NCBI GenBank assembly: GCA_020444265.1
Contig: JAHLLH010000002.1
Location: 186,001 to 250,000 of the forward strand
DNA length: 64,000 nucleotides
Source: a bacterium
GTDB taxonomy: Bacteria > Electryoneota > Electryoneia > Electryoneales > Electryoneaceae
Reading direction: 5' to 3'
Under the pieces are notes generated by a model. The model worked only from the letters and a program-made list of their open reading frames with translations. It did not search any database and was not told where the DNA came from. A program made the translations under genes and the position numbers. This document shows positions 7,913-15,987 of this stretch, piece by piece. How positions within the stretch are numbered: position 1 is the stretch's first letter; each line of letters opens with the position of its first letter.

Positions 7913-8440
7913 ATGAAGCTCCCCGTTTCAACCTTTTCGCTCCCTCTCATCCTCGTTCTTATCCTGCTTGCCGCATTCCTTCTCCCGTGTGCTCCAGCGA
8001 GCGCCCAGTCCTTCGGCGATGCTGCCGGGATGATGCAGGGAGAGCGGATCGCACGCGTCACCACCTTGCTCGATGACACCCTCCATGCCGGGACCGACAC
8101 CACCGCCTGGCTGCCTTTCGGCACCCATGTGGCGTCCCTTGCGGGGGAACGTCCCTACGCACCCACCCGCTTCACACTCTTCGTAAAAGTCGACACCGCG
8201 TCGGTTCCGCATGCCGCCGCCCCCTCGATTCAACTCGCAGCACAGGTGGCTCTAAGCGATACCGCCATTCCATACGAGCAACTGGATGGCTCCCTGACCC
8301 TCGCCCCCTCGACCAACCCGATTACCTCGACGACAGGCCAGAGCATGATCGTCCCGATCTACGGCGGCGGGTATGTCCGTTTTATCACCACCAGTACCGA
8401 CACAGCACGTGTCCGTCTCGACCTCTGGCGAGTGCGGTAA
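7913..8440 (+). CDS. Exported protein of unknown function in phage module
   Basis: This 175-residue protein has a clear signal peptide: a short basic start, a hydrophobic core of about 20 residues and an Ala-x-Ala-type site near residue 31. The mature part is Thr/Ala-rich and probably beta-sheet, with no motif I recognise. The start follows GGAGGAA. An exported protein between a maturation protease and a holin-like gene could act at the cell envelope during lysis or alter the host surface; this is inference. Confidence 0.6.
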   Translation: MKLPVSTFSLPLILVLILLAAFLLPCAPASAQSFGDAAGMMQGERIARVTTLLDDTLHAGTDTTAWLPFGTHVASLAGERPYAPTRFTLFVKVDTASVPHAAAPSIQLAAQVALSDTAIPYEQLDGSLTLAPSTNPITSTTGQSMIVPIYGGGYVRFITTSTDTARVRLDLWRVR

Positions 8441-8492
8441 CCGCTCGGTTTGTGAGAAAACGATCATCACCTGGATTTGAAAGGAGAAGCTG

Positions 8493-8669
8493 ATGCTGAA
8501 AAGACTGCTGAAAACAAAAACCTTCTGGGGCGCGTTGGTCGCCCTGGTGACCGCCGCAGAATCGGTCGCGGTAGGCAGCGCCAGCCTGACCGAAGGGCTC
8601 CAGCTTGCCATCCCTGCCCTGATGGCCCTCTTCCTCCGTGATGGCATCGCGAAGGTGGCGGGGAAGTAA
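8493..8669 (+). CDS. Small holin-like membrane protein
   Basis: A 58-residue protein starts after a strong AAAGGAG site. It has a basic N-terminus with 'KTKTFWGALVALVTAAES' leading into a first membrane segment and a second one ending 'ALMALFLRDGIAKVAGK'. This 'TKTFW ... FLRDGIAK' layout is seen in small phage proteins placed near lysis genes and often annotated as holins. It would form pores or lie with a small membrane coiled-coil protein encoded 277 bases downstream. Confidence 0.6.
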   Translation: MLKRLLKTKTFWGALVALVTAAESVAVGSASLTEGLQLAIPALMALFLRDGIAKVAGK

Positions 8670-8742
8670 ACCAAGTCATTGCTAGTAATCCGGCAGTTGC
8701 CGGATGACGTAGCAACCCCCAACGGCGATTTGTCCATCCGAT

Positions 8743-8919
8743 GTCATGCCCAGGCCCCATGTTCGGCAGCAGCCGGACAGGGTGTTGGTGTCGGGGCCGT
8801 CGGGCATCCCCCGAAATGAAGAACCGCCCTCCCGTCTTCGGTTAAGGGGGATCCCCGACGCGCTGGTGGTGTGCTTCGCACACAAGGCGGCTGACGCCAC
8901 CTGTCGCGCTGGGGATGAC
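8743..8919 (+). repeat. 177-bp palindromic-ended repeat, family E, copy 2
   Basis: Begins GTCATGCCCAGG and ends CTGTCGCGCTGGGGATGAC. It matches copy 1 from end to end, including the shared segment 'GACGCGCTGGTGGTGTGCTT' and the internal hairpin-forming CCGTCGGG/CCCCGACG region. Like copy 1 it ends shortly before a gene start, 27 bases here. Confidence 0.75.
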
Positions 8920-8946
8920 GTAAACCCACCCTTCAGAGAGACCCCC

Positions 8947-9198
8947 ATGACCACCCTGACCCTCACCCTCCGTGACCTGCTTTGGTTCGGCTCGCTACTG
9001 GTGACCGTCGTGCTCGCCTACAGCCGTCTCCAGGCGGAAATCCGTCACCTGCAGGATGTCAAAGCGGAACGTGCCGAGGTGCAGCGACTCGTCGACCATC
9101 TGCGCGACACTCTCGCTGAGATCCGCACCAGCCTGGTACGTCTCGAAGCTGCGTTGCGTGTGCAGGGCGGGGGACAGCGGGAGGAGGAACAAAGTTGA
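8947..9198 (+). CDS. Small membrane-anchored coiled-coil protein
   Basis: An 83-residue protein has one N-terminal membrane segment (about residues 9-25) and a long charged helix with heptad-like Leu/Val spacing (about 28-75), then a Gly/Gln/Glu-rich tail. This is the layout of inner-membrane spanins or other small phage lysis accessory proteins, and it follows the holin-like gene. The sequence alone cannot separate a spanin from a general coiled-coil membrane peptide. It is the last gene of the phage module in this window. Confidence 0.5.
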   Translation: MTTLTLTLRDLLWFGSLLVTVVLAYSRLQAEIRHLQDVKAERAEVQRLVDHLRDTLAEIRTSLVRLEAALRVQGGGQREEEQS

Positions 9199-9213
9199 AT
9201 ACTTGATGGGCGG

Positions 9214-9434
9214 GTGTCATCCCGGACTTGATCCGGGATCCAGCATCTTTCCTCATGGCGGAGCGACACGGTTAGATCCGAGAACGACGGGGCAGGAAAA
9301 GGCGGCGATGACACTCGGGTGGCCGATCACGCGAGAAGAATCCTTCACTCCACCCAACAGGGGACCTCGAATTCAAGCGAGTCGCTCGTGGCATAAACTG
9401 GTAGCTAGACCCCGGATCGAGTCCGGGGTGACAC
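9214..9434 (-). repeat. MITE-like palindromic element, family B, copy 1
   Basis: The first 24 bases, starting GTGTCATCCCGGACTTG, are repeated inverted at the right end with two mismatches. Inside, a 'CGCTCGTGGCA...TGGTAGCT' segment matches the interior of the copies at 19.9, 34.2 and 48.1 kb in reverse orientation. It fills the gap between the phage module and the rhomboid gene, and may mark the island edge. Confidence 0.75.
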
Positions 9435-9501
9435 ATGAGGACACGGTGGGAAGGGGTCTGAAACCCGGGCAACAGAGTGCCCGGGCCACCCACAAAGCAC
9501 C

Positions 9502-9533
9502 AAAAAACGGGGTTGGCCATCGGCCAACCCCGT
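9502..9533 (-). terminator. Intrinsic terminator of the rhomboid gene
   Basis: On the minus strand a perfect 12-bp stem (ACGGGGTTGGCC with GGCCAACCCCGT) around a 3-base loop is followed by TTTTT. It lies about 30 bases after the rhomboid stop codon. A second GC hairpin (CCCGGGC...GCCCGGG) lies just beyond it. Confidence 0.85.
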
Positions 9534-9561
9534 TCGTCGTTCACACAATCAACCAGCCGCA

Positions 9562-10377
9562 TCAATTAATCGGCCAGCCTTTTTCTTCCCACTCTTTCAG
9601 CTTACGGCTCGCCTCACGCAACCGTCGCTTCTCTTCCTCGCTGAGGGCTTCAAGCCCCTTGCGGTTGATCTTGTCGAGCAGGGTGTCTACCTCTTCCTGC
9701 AGGTTCATGATCTCGTCACGGCGGCTGTAGACCACTTTGAGGTGCTGTTTCCGTTCCTTCTCCGCCTGGGCTTGTGAAGCTTTCCGCCGCCATTTCGGCC
9801 ACTGGAGGTAGAGGAAGCCGAAGAGCATCCCACCGAGGTGGGCGAAGTGGGCGATGGGGCTGTTGGGGTTCAGGCCGCTGAAGAACTCGATGGCCGCGAC
9901 CACGATCACGAAATACTTGGCACGGATCGGAATCAGGAAGTAGAAATAGATGAGCTGGTTCGGGAAGAGCATGCCGAAGGCCAACAGGAGACCGTAGACC
10001 GCACCGGAGGCGCCGATTGTCGGGATTGGGCTGCCGGGCATGACGGCGGCATTCAACACGCCCGCGCCAACTCCGCAGAGCAGGTAGTAGATGAGAAACC
10101 TTTTCGGCCCCCACACCTCCTCAAGCGTTCGTCCGAACATCCAGAGGACAAGCATGTTGAAAAAGATATGCCCAAAGCTGCCATGCAGGAACTGGTAGGT
10201 GAAAACCTGCCAGATGTAGCCGTGCCAGAAAGCTTGCGGAATCAAGCCGAAATAATAAGTGAGGACACGTCCCGCGATCTGCTGCAGCAGGTAGACTGCT
10301 ACATTGATGATGATCAGCGTCCGTACCATCGGCGGAAACATCCCGCTTCCGCCATAGCCTCGTTGTCCGTAGTTCAA
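9562..10377 (-). CDS. Rhomboid family intramembrane serine protease
   Basis: A 271-residue membrane protease cutting within or near membrane helices. It shows 'HGSFGHIFFNMLVLWMFG' in the second helix region, the catalytic Ser in 'GASGAVYG' and the catalytic His in 'HFAHLGGMLFGF', with six predicted membrane segments. The C-terminal 70 residues form a charged coiled coil ending 'LREASRKLKEWEEKGW', common in FCB-group rhomboids. I chose a TTG start preceded by GGGAAG because it restores the usual Gly/Tyr-rich N-terminus; the first ATG is 12 codons later. It diverges from the PDZ protein gene. Confidence 0.9.
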   Translation of the reverse strand: MNYGQRGYGGSGMFPPMVRTLIIINVAVYLLQQIAGRVLTYYFGLIPQAFWHGYIWQVFTYQFLHGSFGHIFFNMLVLWMFGRTLEEVWGPKRFLIYYLLCGVGAGVLNAAVMPGSPIPTIGASGAVYGLLLAFGMLFPNQLIYFYFLIPIRAKYFVIVVAAIEFFSGLNPNSPIAHFAHLGGMLFGFLYLQWPKWRRKASQAQAEKERKQHLKVVYSRRDEIMNLQEEVDTLLDKINRKGLEALSEEEKRRLREASRKLKEWEEKGWPIN

Positions 10378-10615
10378 CGTCTTCCCTTTCGCATGGACGC
10401 ACCATGCGCTGATCGTTGATGGGCCCCTGCCCGAATGACGGGTCCGAAGAAGATACTGCCTCAAAAGTGGAGCAGTTCCGGAACCCGATGGCTCCTTTGA
10501 AAGTGAACACCCTGTGGGAGCCGGTAACCTTTGCGCCATTTCGCTGTCTCTAAGATACACACCCACAAACGACAAATAGTGGACTTCAACCAGCGATTGG
10601 CGGAGGAGACAGACG

Positions 10616-11503
10616 ATGAGACAGGGGAAGATGATCAGGGTTCGATTCGGGATCGCGGCCCTGGTTCTGCTGCTGACAAGCCTGGGAGCCTTTGCCGGTA
10701 CCACCGGCGGCTACCTCGGTGTTTACACCAGTGATATTAATGCTGCTATGCTCGAAGCACTTGATTTTGAAGAAGATGGTATCCTTGTCAACGATGTGAT
10801 CAAGAAGACTCCGGCAGCTGAAGCGGGCCTCAAGGCGGGCGATATCATCATGCAGGTCAATGACCGTAAGATGATCTCAACCAAGAGCTTGAAACGGGCT
10901 CTTTGGCGTGTCGACCCGGGTGAAGAAGTTACCCTGATGATCTGGCGGGATGGTAAGAAAAAGAACGTTAAGGTCAAGGTTGCCGAAAAGCCGGAGAAGG
11001 AACACTTTGGGCACAGCTTCGTCTTCGGCAATGATATGGAGGGGAGCTGGAGCACCAGTACGAAAACACGCCCCTTCCTCGGGGTGGAACTGGACAAGCT
11101 GAACGACCAGCTCGCGGAGTACTTCGGCGTTGAAGAGGGTGAAGGTGCCCTGATTTCACGCATTGTTGAAGACTCCGGCGCCGAAAAAGCGGGCTTGAAG
11201 GCAGGAGATGTGATCCTGACCGTGGCCGGCGACGAAATTGAAGATACCGGCGATGTCTCCGATGCGATCCGTGACAAGGAACCGGGCGAGGAGGTCGAGG
11301 TTGTGGTCATGCGCGAGAAGAAAAAGATGACCATCAAAGCGACCCTCGGAGAACGGGAATCGAACATCTATTTCAACCCGGGGACGGTCGGTTACATGAT
11401 GAAGGATGTGATCCGTGAGATCCCCGACATCAATGTCGAACTGGATGACCTTCGTGAAGAAATCAAGGGGTTGAAGGTGAAGGTTAACGAGCTCGCTGAC
11501 TGA
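10616..11503 (+). CDS. Exported protein with two PDZ domains
   Basis: A 295-residue protein has a signal peptide (cleavage after about residue 28). Two PDZ domains of the HtrA type follow: residues about 33-122 with 'AAEAGLKAGDIIMQVND' and about 150-245 with 'AEKAGLKAGDVILTVAGDE'. A C-terminal helical segment ends 'LREEIKGLKVKVNEL'. No protease domain is present, so it is likely a periplasmic peptide-binding adaptor. It is transcribed away from the rhomboid gene, and the shared 238-base spacer may co-regulate the pair. The start has a GGAGGAG site, and an intrinsic terminator follows. Confidence 0.85.
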   Translation: MRQGKMIRVRFGIAALVLLLTSLGAFAGTTGGYLGVYTSDINAAMLEALDFEEDGILVNDVIKKTPAAEAGLKAGDIIMQVNDRKMISTKSLKRALWRVDPGEEVTLMIWRDGKKKNVKVKVAEKPEKEHFGHSFVFGNDMEGSWSTSTKTRPFLGVELDKLNDQLAEYFGVEEGEGALISRIVEDSGAEKAGLKAGDVILTVAGDEIEDTGDVSDAIRDKEPGEEVEVVVMREKKKMTIKATLGERESNIYFNPGTVGYMMKDVIREIPDINVELDDLREEIKGLKVKVNELAD

Positions 11504-11531
11504 TCGTGGAGCCGCTGTCAAGACTATCCGC

Positions 11532-11562
11532 ACCGGGAGGGCATCGCCTTCCCGGTTTTTTT
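11532..11562 (+). terminator. Intrinsic terminator after the PDZ gene
   Basis: Stem ACCGGGAGGGC with GCCTTCCCGGT (one G-T pair) around a 3-base loop, followed by seven T. It ends the PDZ transcription unit 29 bases after the stop codon. Confidence 0.9.
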
Positions 11563-11781
11563 GTGCTAACATCTCGCATGGGCGAGGGTTTACCTCCTGG
11601 CTTCGGACTCCTGGAGACAGTCGTTTTTTGATCGAAATGGAATTGTGAGGGCCTCGCTTGTGACAGCTAAGAATTGATAAGACAGTAGCTTGTGAAGGAT
11701 TGGTACAATCTCGAAGCGTTAAAACAGTGTTTTTCTCGGCCAAAACCTTAGTTTTGCATGATGTTAGGTCAACCTATCCGC

Positions 11782-11810
11782 TTGACTCCAACTGGGCTTT
11801 GTCCTACTTT
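11782..11810 (+). promoter_or_regulatory. Candidate promoter upstream of qmoA leader
   Basis: TTGACT, a 17-base spacer, then TACTTT. The -35 match is good and the -10 match is poor. It is placed so that transcription would start at about 11817 and cross the structured region before qmoA. Confidence 0.3.
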
Positions 11811-11816
11811 TGCAAT

Positions 11817-12006
11817 GGTTCACAATCGGTGCGGGGGGCAAGGCCTGTTCGGGTAGGAACAGGTGAGTGCCGATTCAAGTCTCGGGGGGGACGTCTGAAA
11901 TCAGCAATCGTCAACTAGTTGCTATTTCAGGCGGTACAGCAGTCGGATCCCCGGAGGGTGTGTCGGTTCTTCCCAAGAGCCCACCTCTGCGGGGGTTCTC
12001 TTTTTT
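11817..12006 (+). ncRNA. Candidate structured leader or small RNA before qmoA
   Basis: Within about 190 bases there are several hairpins. GGCA-GCCTGTTC pairs with GAACAGGT-TGCC. TGAAATCAGCA pairs with TGCTATTTCA. A final GAG-CCCACC...GGGGGTT-CTC stem is followed by TTTTTT, as in an intrinsic terminator. The bases CCCACCTCTGC can also pair with GCGGGGGG near 11831, which would remove the terminator stem, as expected for attenuation. The size is also in the range of 6S RNA. No known riboswitch core was recognised. The rest of the 11563-12061 gap holds no gene I can support. Confidence 0.35.
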
Positions 12007-12061
12007 ACCATCGAGATGTGAAACCTTTCACGTAACAGGGTTGCATTTTCTGGGAGGTGAC

Positions 12062-13330
12062 ATGAGTCCGGAGCTGGCCGCTGAGGGCACCCGTACCGTG
12101 GATCTACTCGTCGTTGGGGGCGGCATTGCTGGCCTGACCACCGCGATCGAAGCATCCGAGGCGGGCCTTCAAGTCGCGCTGATCGAACAAGAGCCCACCC
12201 TCGGTGGACGTGTCGCACGATTCCACCATTATTTCCCCAAGCTCTGCCCGCCTGCCTGCGGACTCGAAATCAACTTCCGACGATTGCGTGACAATGAACG
12301 TGTGAACGTCCACACTCTCGCCACGGTCAACAAGGTCGAGGGCGAAGCGGGCGACTACACGGTCAGTGTGACGGTGAAACCTCGTTACGTGAAGCCCGAT
12401 GCGGGCGACTACAGCACCTGGGCGGAGAGCTGCCCGGTGGAGATGGACGATCCCGCAAATTATGGCCTGTCGAAACGGAAAGCGCTTTACTACCCCGCCG
12501 AAAATGCCTTCCCGGCAAGCTGGGCTGTCGATGAACGTGCGGTGAAAGATCCCGCCTTCATCGAATGGGCCAAGGGTTGCCCGGATGATGGACTCGACCT
12601 TGAGATGGCCGAAGAGACCCTGACGTACAAGGCAAAATCCATTGCCCTCGCGACAGGCTGGGTCCCTTACGATGCCACGAAGCTCGATTTACTGGGCTAC
12701 GGCAACGATCCGGATATTGTGACCAACGTCCAGTTTGAACGTCTTTCGGCGCCCAATGGCCCGACCGGCGGCAAGCTGACGACCCCGTCCGGCAAAGAGG
12801 TCAAATCGGTGGCCTTCGTGCAGTGCGCCGGAAGCCGGGACCGTGACCATCTGCCTTTCTGCAGCGGTGTCTGCTGCACAGCGAGCTTGAAGCAAGCCTC
12901 CTATGTGCGTGAAAAACTTCCCGATGCCGCAATTCACATGTTCTACATCGACGTACGCACCCCCGGCCGCCTGGAAGATTTTTACCAGGAACGTCAGGAG
13001 GATGCCGCGATCACGTTGCACCGTGGCAAGGTCGCCAAGGTGGAGCGGAACGGCGCTCTCAAAGTGACCGCCGAGAACACGTTGACCGGCTCGTTGGAGA
13101 CGGTTGAGGTGGACCTGGTGGTGCTGGCGACAGGGATGCAGCCCGCCGCTGCACTGGTAAAACCGGTTGCAGAGGTTGAGCTGGACGAGAACGGCTTCAT
13201 CGTACAAACAGATGAGGCCACGGGTGTGTACGGTGTGGGCACCGCGGTACGTCCAGCAGCGGTCGCGGAGACCCTGCAGGATGCCACCGGGGCGGCCATG
13301 AAGGCGCTGCAGATGGCGAGGAGGTCCTGA
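12062..13330 (+). CDS. qmoA: Quinone-interacting membrane-bound oxidoreductase subunit QmoA
   Basis: A 422-residue HdrA-like flavoprotein of the Qmo complex that exchanges electrons between AprBA and menaquinone. The FAD-binding 'VVGGGIAGLTTA' is at residues 17-28. The HdrA/Qmo signature 'QCAGSRDRDHLPFCSGVCC' is near residue 260, and a final FAD segment 'GVYGVGTAVRPAAVAE' is close to the C-terminus. It lacks ferredoxin domains, as expected for QmoA. The ATG follows GGGAGGTGA; the open frame extends upstream through the leader but that part is not protein-like. qmoB follows after one base. A terminator-like stem 56 bases before the start suggests attenuation. Confidence 0.95.
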   Translation: MSPELAAEGTRTVDLLVVGGGIAGLTTAIEASEAGLQVALIEQEPTLGGRVARFHHYFPKLCPPACGLEINFRRLRDNERVNVHTLATVNKVEGEAGDYTVSVTVKPRYVKPDAGDYSTWAESCPVEMDDPANYGLSKRKALYYPAENAFPASWAVDERAVKDPAFIEWAKGCPDDGLDLEMAEETLTYKAKSIALATGWVPYDATKLDLLGYGNDPDIVTNVQFERLSAPNGPTGGKLTTPSGKEVKSVAFVQCAGSRDRDHLPFCSGVCCTASLKQASYVREKLPDAAIHMFYIDVRTPGRLEDFYQERQEDAAITLHRGKVAKVERNGALKVTAENTLTGSLETVEVDLVVLATGMQPAAALVKPVAEVELDENGFIVQTDEATGVYGVGTAVRPAAVAETLQDATGAAMKALQMARRS

Positions 13331-13331
13331 G

Positions 13332-15605
13332 ATGGCAGAGCAGACAATCAAAGTCGGTGTGTACTGCGCGGGCGATGATGAGATTACCAATGCTCTCGAC
13401 ATGGCTGCCATCGAAAAAGCGGCAGTCAAGGAGGCCAAGGCGGCGTTGTTCAAGCTGCATCCGCACATCAGCAGCCCCGAGGGTGTTGAGCTGATCAAGG
13501 CGGACATCGCCGAGCAGGAACTCAATCGCATTGTAGTGCTGGATCGAAGCGAACGTGTACATCCCGGTCTCTTCGATTTCGGGCCGGCTGTGCTGGTCGA
13601 CCAGGTTCCGTTCCGTGACCTCGCGGTCTGGATGCATCCGCCGAAGGATGAAGACAGCCAGATGTTCGCCGAGGATCAGGTTCGGATGGCGGTCGAAAAG
13701 ATGAAGCACATTGCGCCGCCGGAAGCCTCCGAAAACCCGGTCGAAAAGACGGTGATGGTGGTGGGTGGCGGTGTCGCGGGGATGCGTGCCGCACTCGGCA
13801 CTGCACGGTCCGGCGTGAAAACCGTCCTGGTCGAAAAAGAAGACCACCTCGGCGGTTGGGGCGCGACCTTTACCAAGACTTTCCCGACACGACCTCCCTA
13901 TGACAAGTTGGCAGATACAACCGTCGCCAAGCTGATCGAAGAGGTCCAGGCGGAACAGAATATCGAGCTGCGTTTGCAGCACAAGGTGACCAAGATCTCC
14001 GGCGAACCCGGTGCCTTCCAGGTCAACCTGAAAAATGGCGGCACCCCGGACAGCGAACTGACCGTCGGCTCGATTGTCCAGGCCACCGGTTGGCGTCCCT
14101 ACAACCCGAAACGACTTACCCACCTGGGTTGGGGTGCGAAAAATGTGGTCACCAACATCGCGTTTGAGAAGATGTTGCAGGAAGGAACCGTCGCGCGCCC
14201 ATCCGACAGCAAAGCGCCGGAAAGCATCGCATTCATCCAGTGTGCAGGTAGCCGTGACAAAGACCACCTGCCCTACTGTTCCGGTGTCTGCTGCCGTGCA
14301 TCGCTCAAGCACGCGATGCAGATCCGTGAAGCGTATCCCGACACCAAGGTCTACATCCTCTACAAGGACATCCGCAGCCCGGGCCAGTATGAGCTCTTCT
14401 ACCAGGCGGCGCAGGATGATCCCGGCATTTTCCTGACCAAGGGCGAAGTGGTTGGAGTCGAGGAACAGGGCGGCGGCGCTCTGAAGATTGACCTCGATGA
14501 AACCCTGCTGGGTGAAAAGATTACCGTCAATGCCGACATGCTTGTGCTGGCAACTGGAATGGTCCCGAGCACACGAGTCGAGGATGGCATTTTCGAAGGG
14601 GACGGCGAGGAAGACCTGGCCGATGCTCCTGTCGAAGGTGCAGAAGGTGACGATGGCGCGACAGCGGATGGTAAAAAGATGGCGTCCGGTGCGGAAACCG
14701 GGGCGAAGATCCTCAACCTGAGTTACCGTCAAGGTACCGATCTGCCGACCCTGAAGTACGGTTTCCCAGACAGCCACTTTATCTGCTTCCCCTACGAAAC
14801 CCGTCGAACCGCCATCTATGCGGCTGGCACAGTCCGTGCTCCAATGGACATGGCACAGGCGGCGATGGATGCAAACGGTGCCGCCCTCAAAGCAGTCCAG
14901 GCTCTCGAGATGACCGCGCAGGGCGAAACACTGCACCCGCGCTCACGCGACCTGTCGTACCCCGAGTTTTTCCTGCAACGTTGTACTCAGTGTAAACGAT
15001 GCACGGAAGATTGCCCGTTCGGGGCGCTCGATGAGGACGAAAAGGGCACACCGAAGCCGAACATCGCACGCTGCCGTCGCTGCGGTACCTGCATGGGCGC
15101 TTGCCCGGAACGTATCGTCAGCTTCAAGAATTACTCGGTGGCGATGGGCAACAATATGATCAAGGGCATCGAGGTGCCGGATGAGGACGAGGAAAAACCG
15201 CGCATCGTAGCATTTGTCTGCGAGAACGATGCTCTGCCAGCCCTCGAAAGTGCCGCGAAACGTAAACTGCAGATGAGTCCCTGGGTCCGTATTGTCCCGG
15301 TGCGTTGCCTTGGCTCGGTCAATACCATCTGGATCACCAACTGCCTTGATGCGGGGATGGACGGGATCCTTCTGCTTGGTTGCCGTCATGGTGACGATTA
15401 CCAGTGCCACTTCGTCAAAGGGTCGGAACTGGCCGAGTACCGTATGGACAATGTCCAGGAGAAGCTGAAGCAGATGATGCTCGAGATGGAACGTGTCAAA
15501 ATCGAGTCGATTGCAATCGACGAGTGGGACCGAGCCATCGAAGTGATCAACGAGTACGCGGAAGAGATCGAAGAGATGGGTCCGAATCCATTTAAGGAGT
15601 TCTAG
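13332..15605 (+). CDS. qmoB: Quinone-interacting membrane-bound oxidoreductase subunit QmoB
   Basis: A 757-residue HdrA-like flavoprotein with electron-relay modules. Residues 1-130 form an N-terminal domain. FAD-binding 'VVGGGVAGMRAA' is at 143-154. 'QCAGSRDKDHLPYCSGVCC' is near 300. Two [4Fe-4S] motifs, 'CTQCKRCTEDCP' near 551 and 'CRRCGTCMGACP' near 579, follow. An MvhD-like domain (about 615-757) with 'RCLGSVN' and 'GCRHGDDYQCHF' closes the protein. This is the standard QmoB order. A long acidic Gly/Asp insert near residues 420-450 is less usual. It starts immediately after the qmoA stop. No qmoC follows here; repeat DNA and sat come next. Confidence 0.95.
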   Translation: MAEQTIKVGVYCAGDDEITNALDMAAIEKAAVKEAKAALFKLHPHISSPEGVELIKADIAEQELNRIVVLDRSERVHPGLFDFGPAVLVDQVPFRDLAVWMHPPKDEDSQMFAEDQVRMAVEKMKHIAPPEASENPVEKTVMVVGGGVAGMRAALGTARSGVKTVLVEKEDHLGGWGATFTKTFPTRPPYDKLADTTVAKLIEEVQAEQNIELRLQHKVTKISGEPGAFQVNLKNGGTPDSELTVGSIVQATGWRPYNPKRLTHLGWGAKNVVTNIAFEKMLQEGTVARPSDSKAPESIAFIQCAGSRDKDHLPYCSGVCCRASLKHAMQIREAYPDTKVYILYKDIRSPGQYELFYQAAQDDPGIFLTKGEVVGVEEQGGGALKIDLDETLLGEKITVNADMLVLATGMVPSTRVEDGIFEGDGEEDLADAPVEGAEGDDGATADGKKMASGAETGAKILNLSYRQGTDLPTLKYGFPDSHFICFPYETRRTAIYAAGTVRAPMDMAQAAMDANGAALKAVQALEMTAQGETLHPRSRDLSYPEFFLQRCTQCKRCTEDCPFGALDEDEKGTPKPNIARCRRCGTCMGACPERIVSFKNYSVAMGNNMIKGIEVPDEDEEKPRIVAFVCENDALPALESAAKRKLQMSPWVRIVPVRCLGSVNTIWITNCLDAGMDGILLLGCRHGDDYQCHFVKGSELAEYRMDNVQEKLKQMMLEMERVKIESIAIDEWDRAIEVINEYAEEIEEMGPNPFKEF

Positions 15606-15840
15606 GGCCCCTTGAGTGGCCCGACCTGCTCGCCAAGTCGGGTTTGTTCATCAGATGTAGGCCGGATTCTTGAATCCGGCGAGGATGGGCCCAGCCCATC
15701 GACCTTTATAGTTATTTGACCGTGTAGGCCGGTTCCCAACCCCGGCAATGCCAACTAAAGGTTGGTGTTCCACATCGCGTCGAAGACGCGAAGAGGTGCA
15801 AAGAAAGTGAAGAAACCCGGGCAACAAGATCGCCCGGGCC
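15606..15840. repeat. Cluster of short palindromes between qmoB and sat
   Basis: Five palindromic units lie in a row: CCCGAC...GTCGGG, GCCGGATTC...GAATCCGGC, GATGGGC...GCCCATC, a GCCGG...CCGGC unit, and CCCGGGC...GCCCGGG. The second, preceded by TGTAG, recurs near 61.13 kb and in reverse near 59.06 kb. The first may terminate qmoAB transcription, since it is followed by GGTTTGTT. No gene is seen in this 382-base gap. Confidence 0.65.
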
Positions 15841-15920
15841 AGGAAAGACAAGCAAGACGTACCCACAGCCGCGCGCAGGGGGGAGCCGGATGGATCAGCC
15901 ATCCGGCAGCGCGACTGTTT

Positions 15921-15936
15921 TGTGAACAGATTCACT
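15921..15936 (+). promoter_or_regulatory. CRP/FNR-family-like operator upstream of sat
   Basis: TGTGAACAGATTCACT matches the TGTGA-N6-TCACA consensus at nine of ten positions. A second GTTCACA occurs about 17 bases downstream and pairs with the first TGTGAAC as a longer inverted repeat. A plausible -10 element (TAAATA) lies between. This AT-rich stretch ends about 25 bases before the sat start. Confidence 0.4.
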
Positions 15937-15987
15937 ACATAGTAAATAGATCGTTCACATTTTCACATTTCAAGGGGAGTATTCACT

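Noticed and set aside
11846-11895. A GATTCAAGTC segment with short flanking complementarity, suggestive of a tRNA T-arm.
   Set aside because: No matching acceptor or anticodon stem exists within 90 bases upstream and the T-stem geometry is wrong; it is better explained as part of the structured leader.
11867-12061. N-terminal extension of qmoA by 65 codons.
   Set aside because: The extension runs through the hairpins and T-run of the leader and does not resemble QmoA; the ATG at 12062 has a strong ribosome binding site.
13197-14936. A 579-codon open frame on the minus strand across the end of qmoA and most of qmoB.
   Set aside because: It is antisense to two clear genes with conserved motifs, has no ribosome binding site or family resemblance, and such long antisense frames are common in GC-rich coding DNA.
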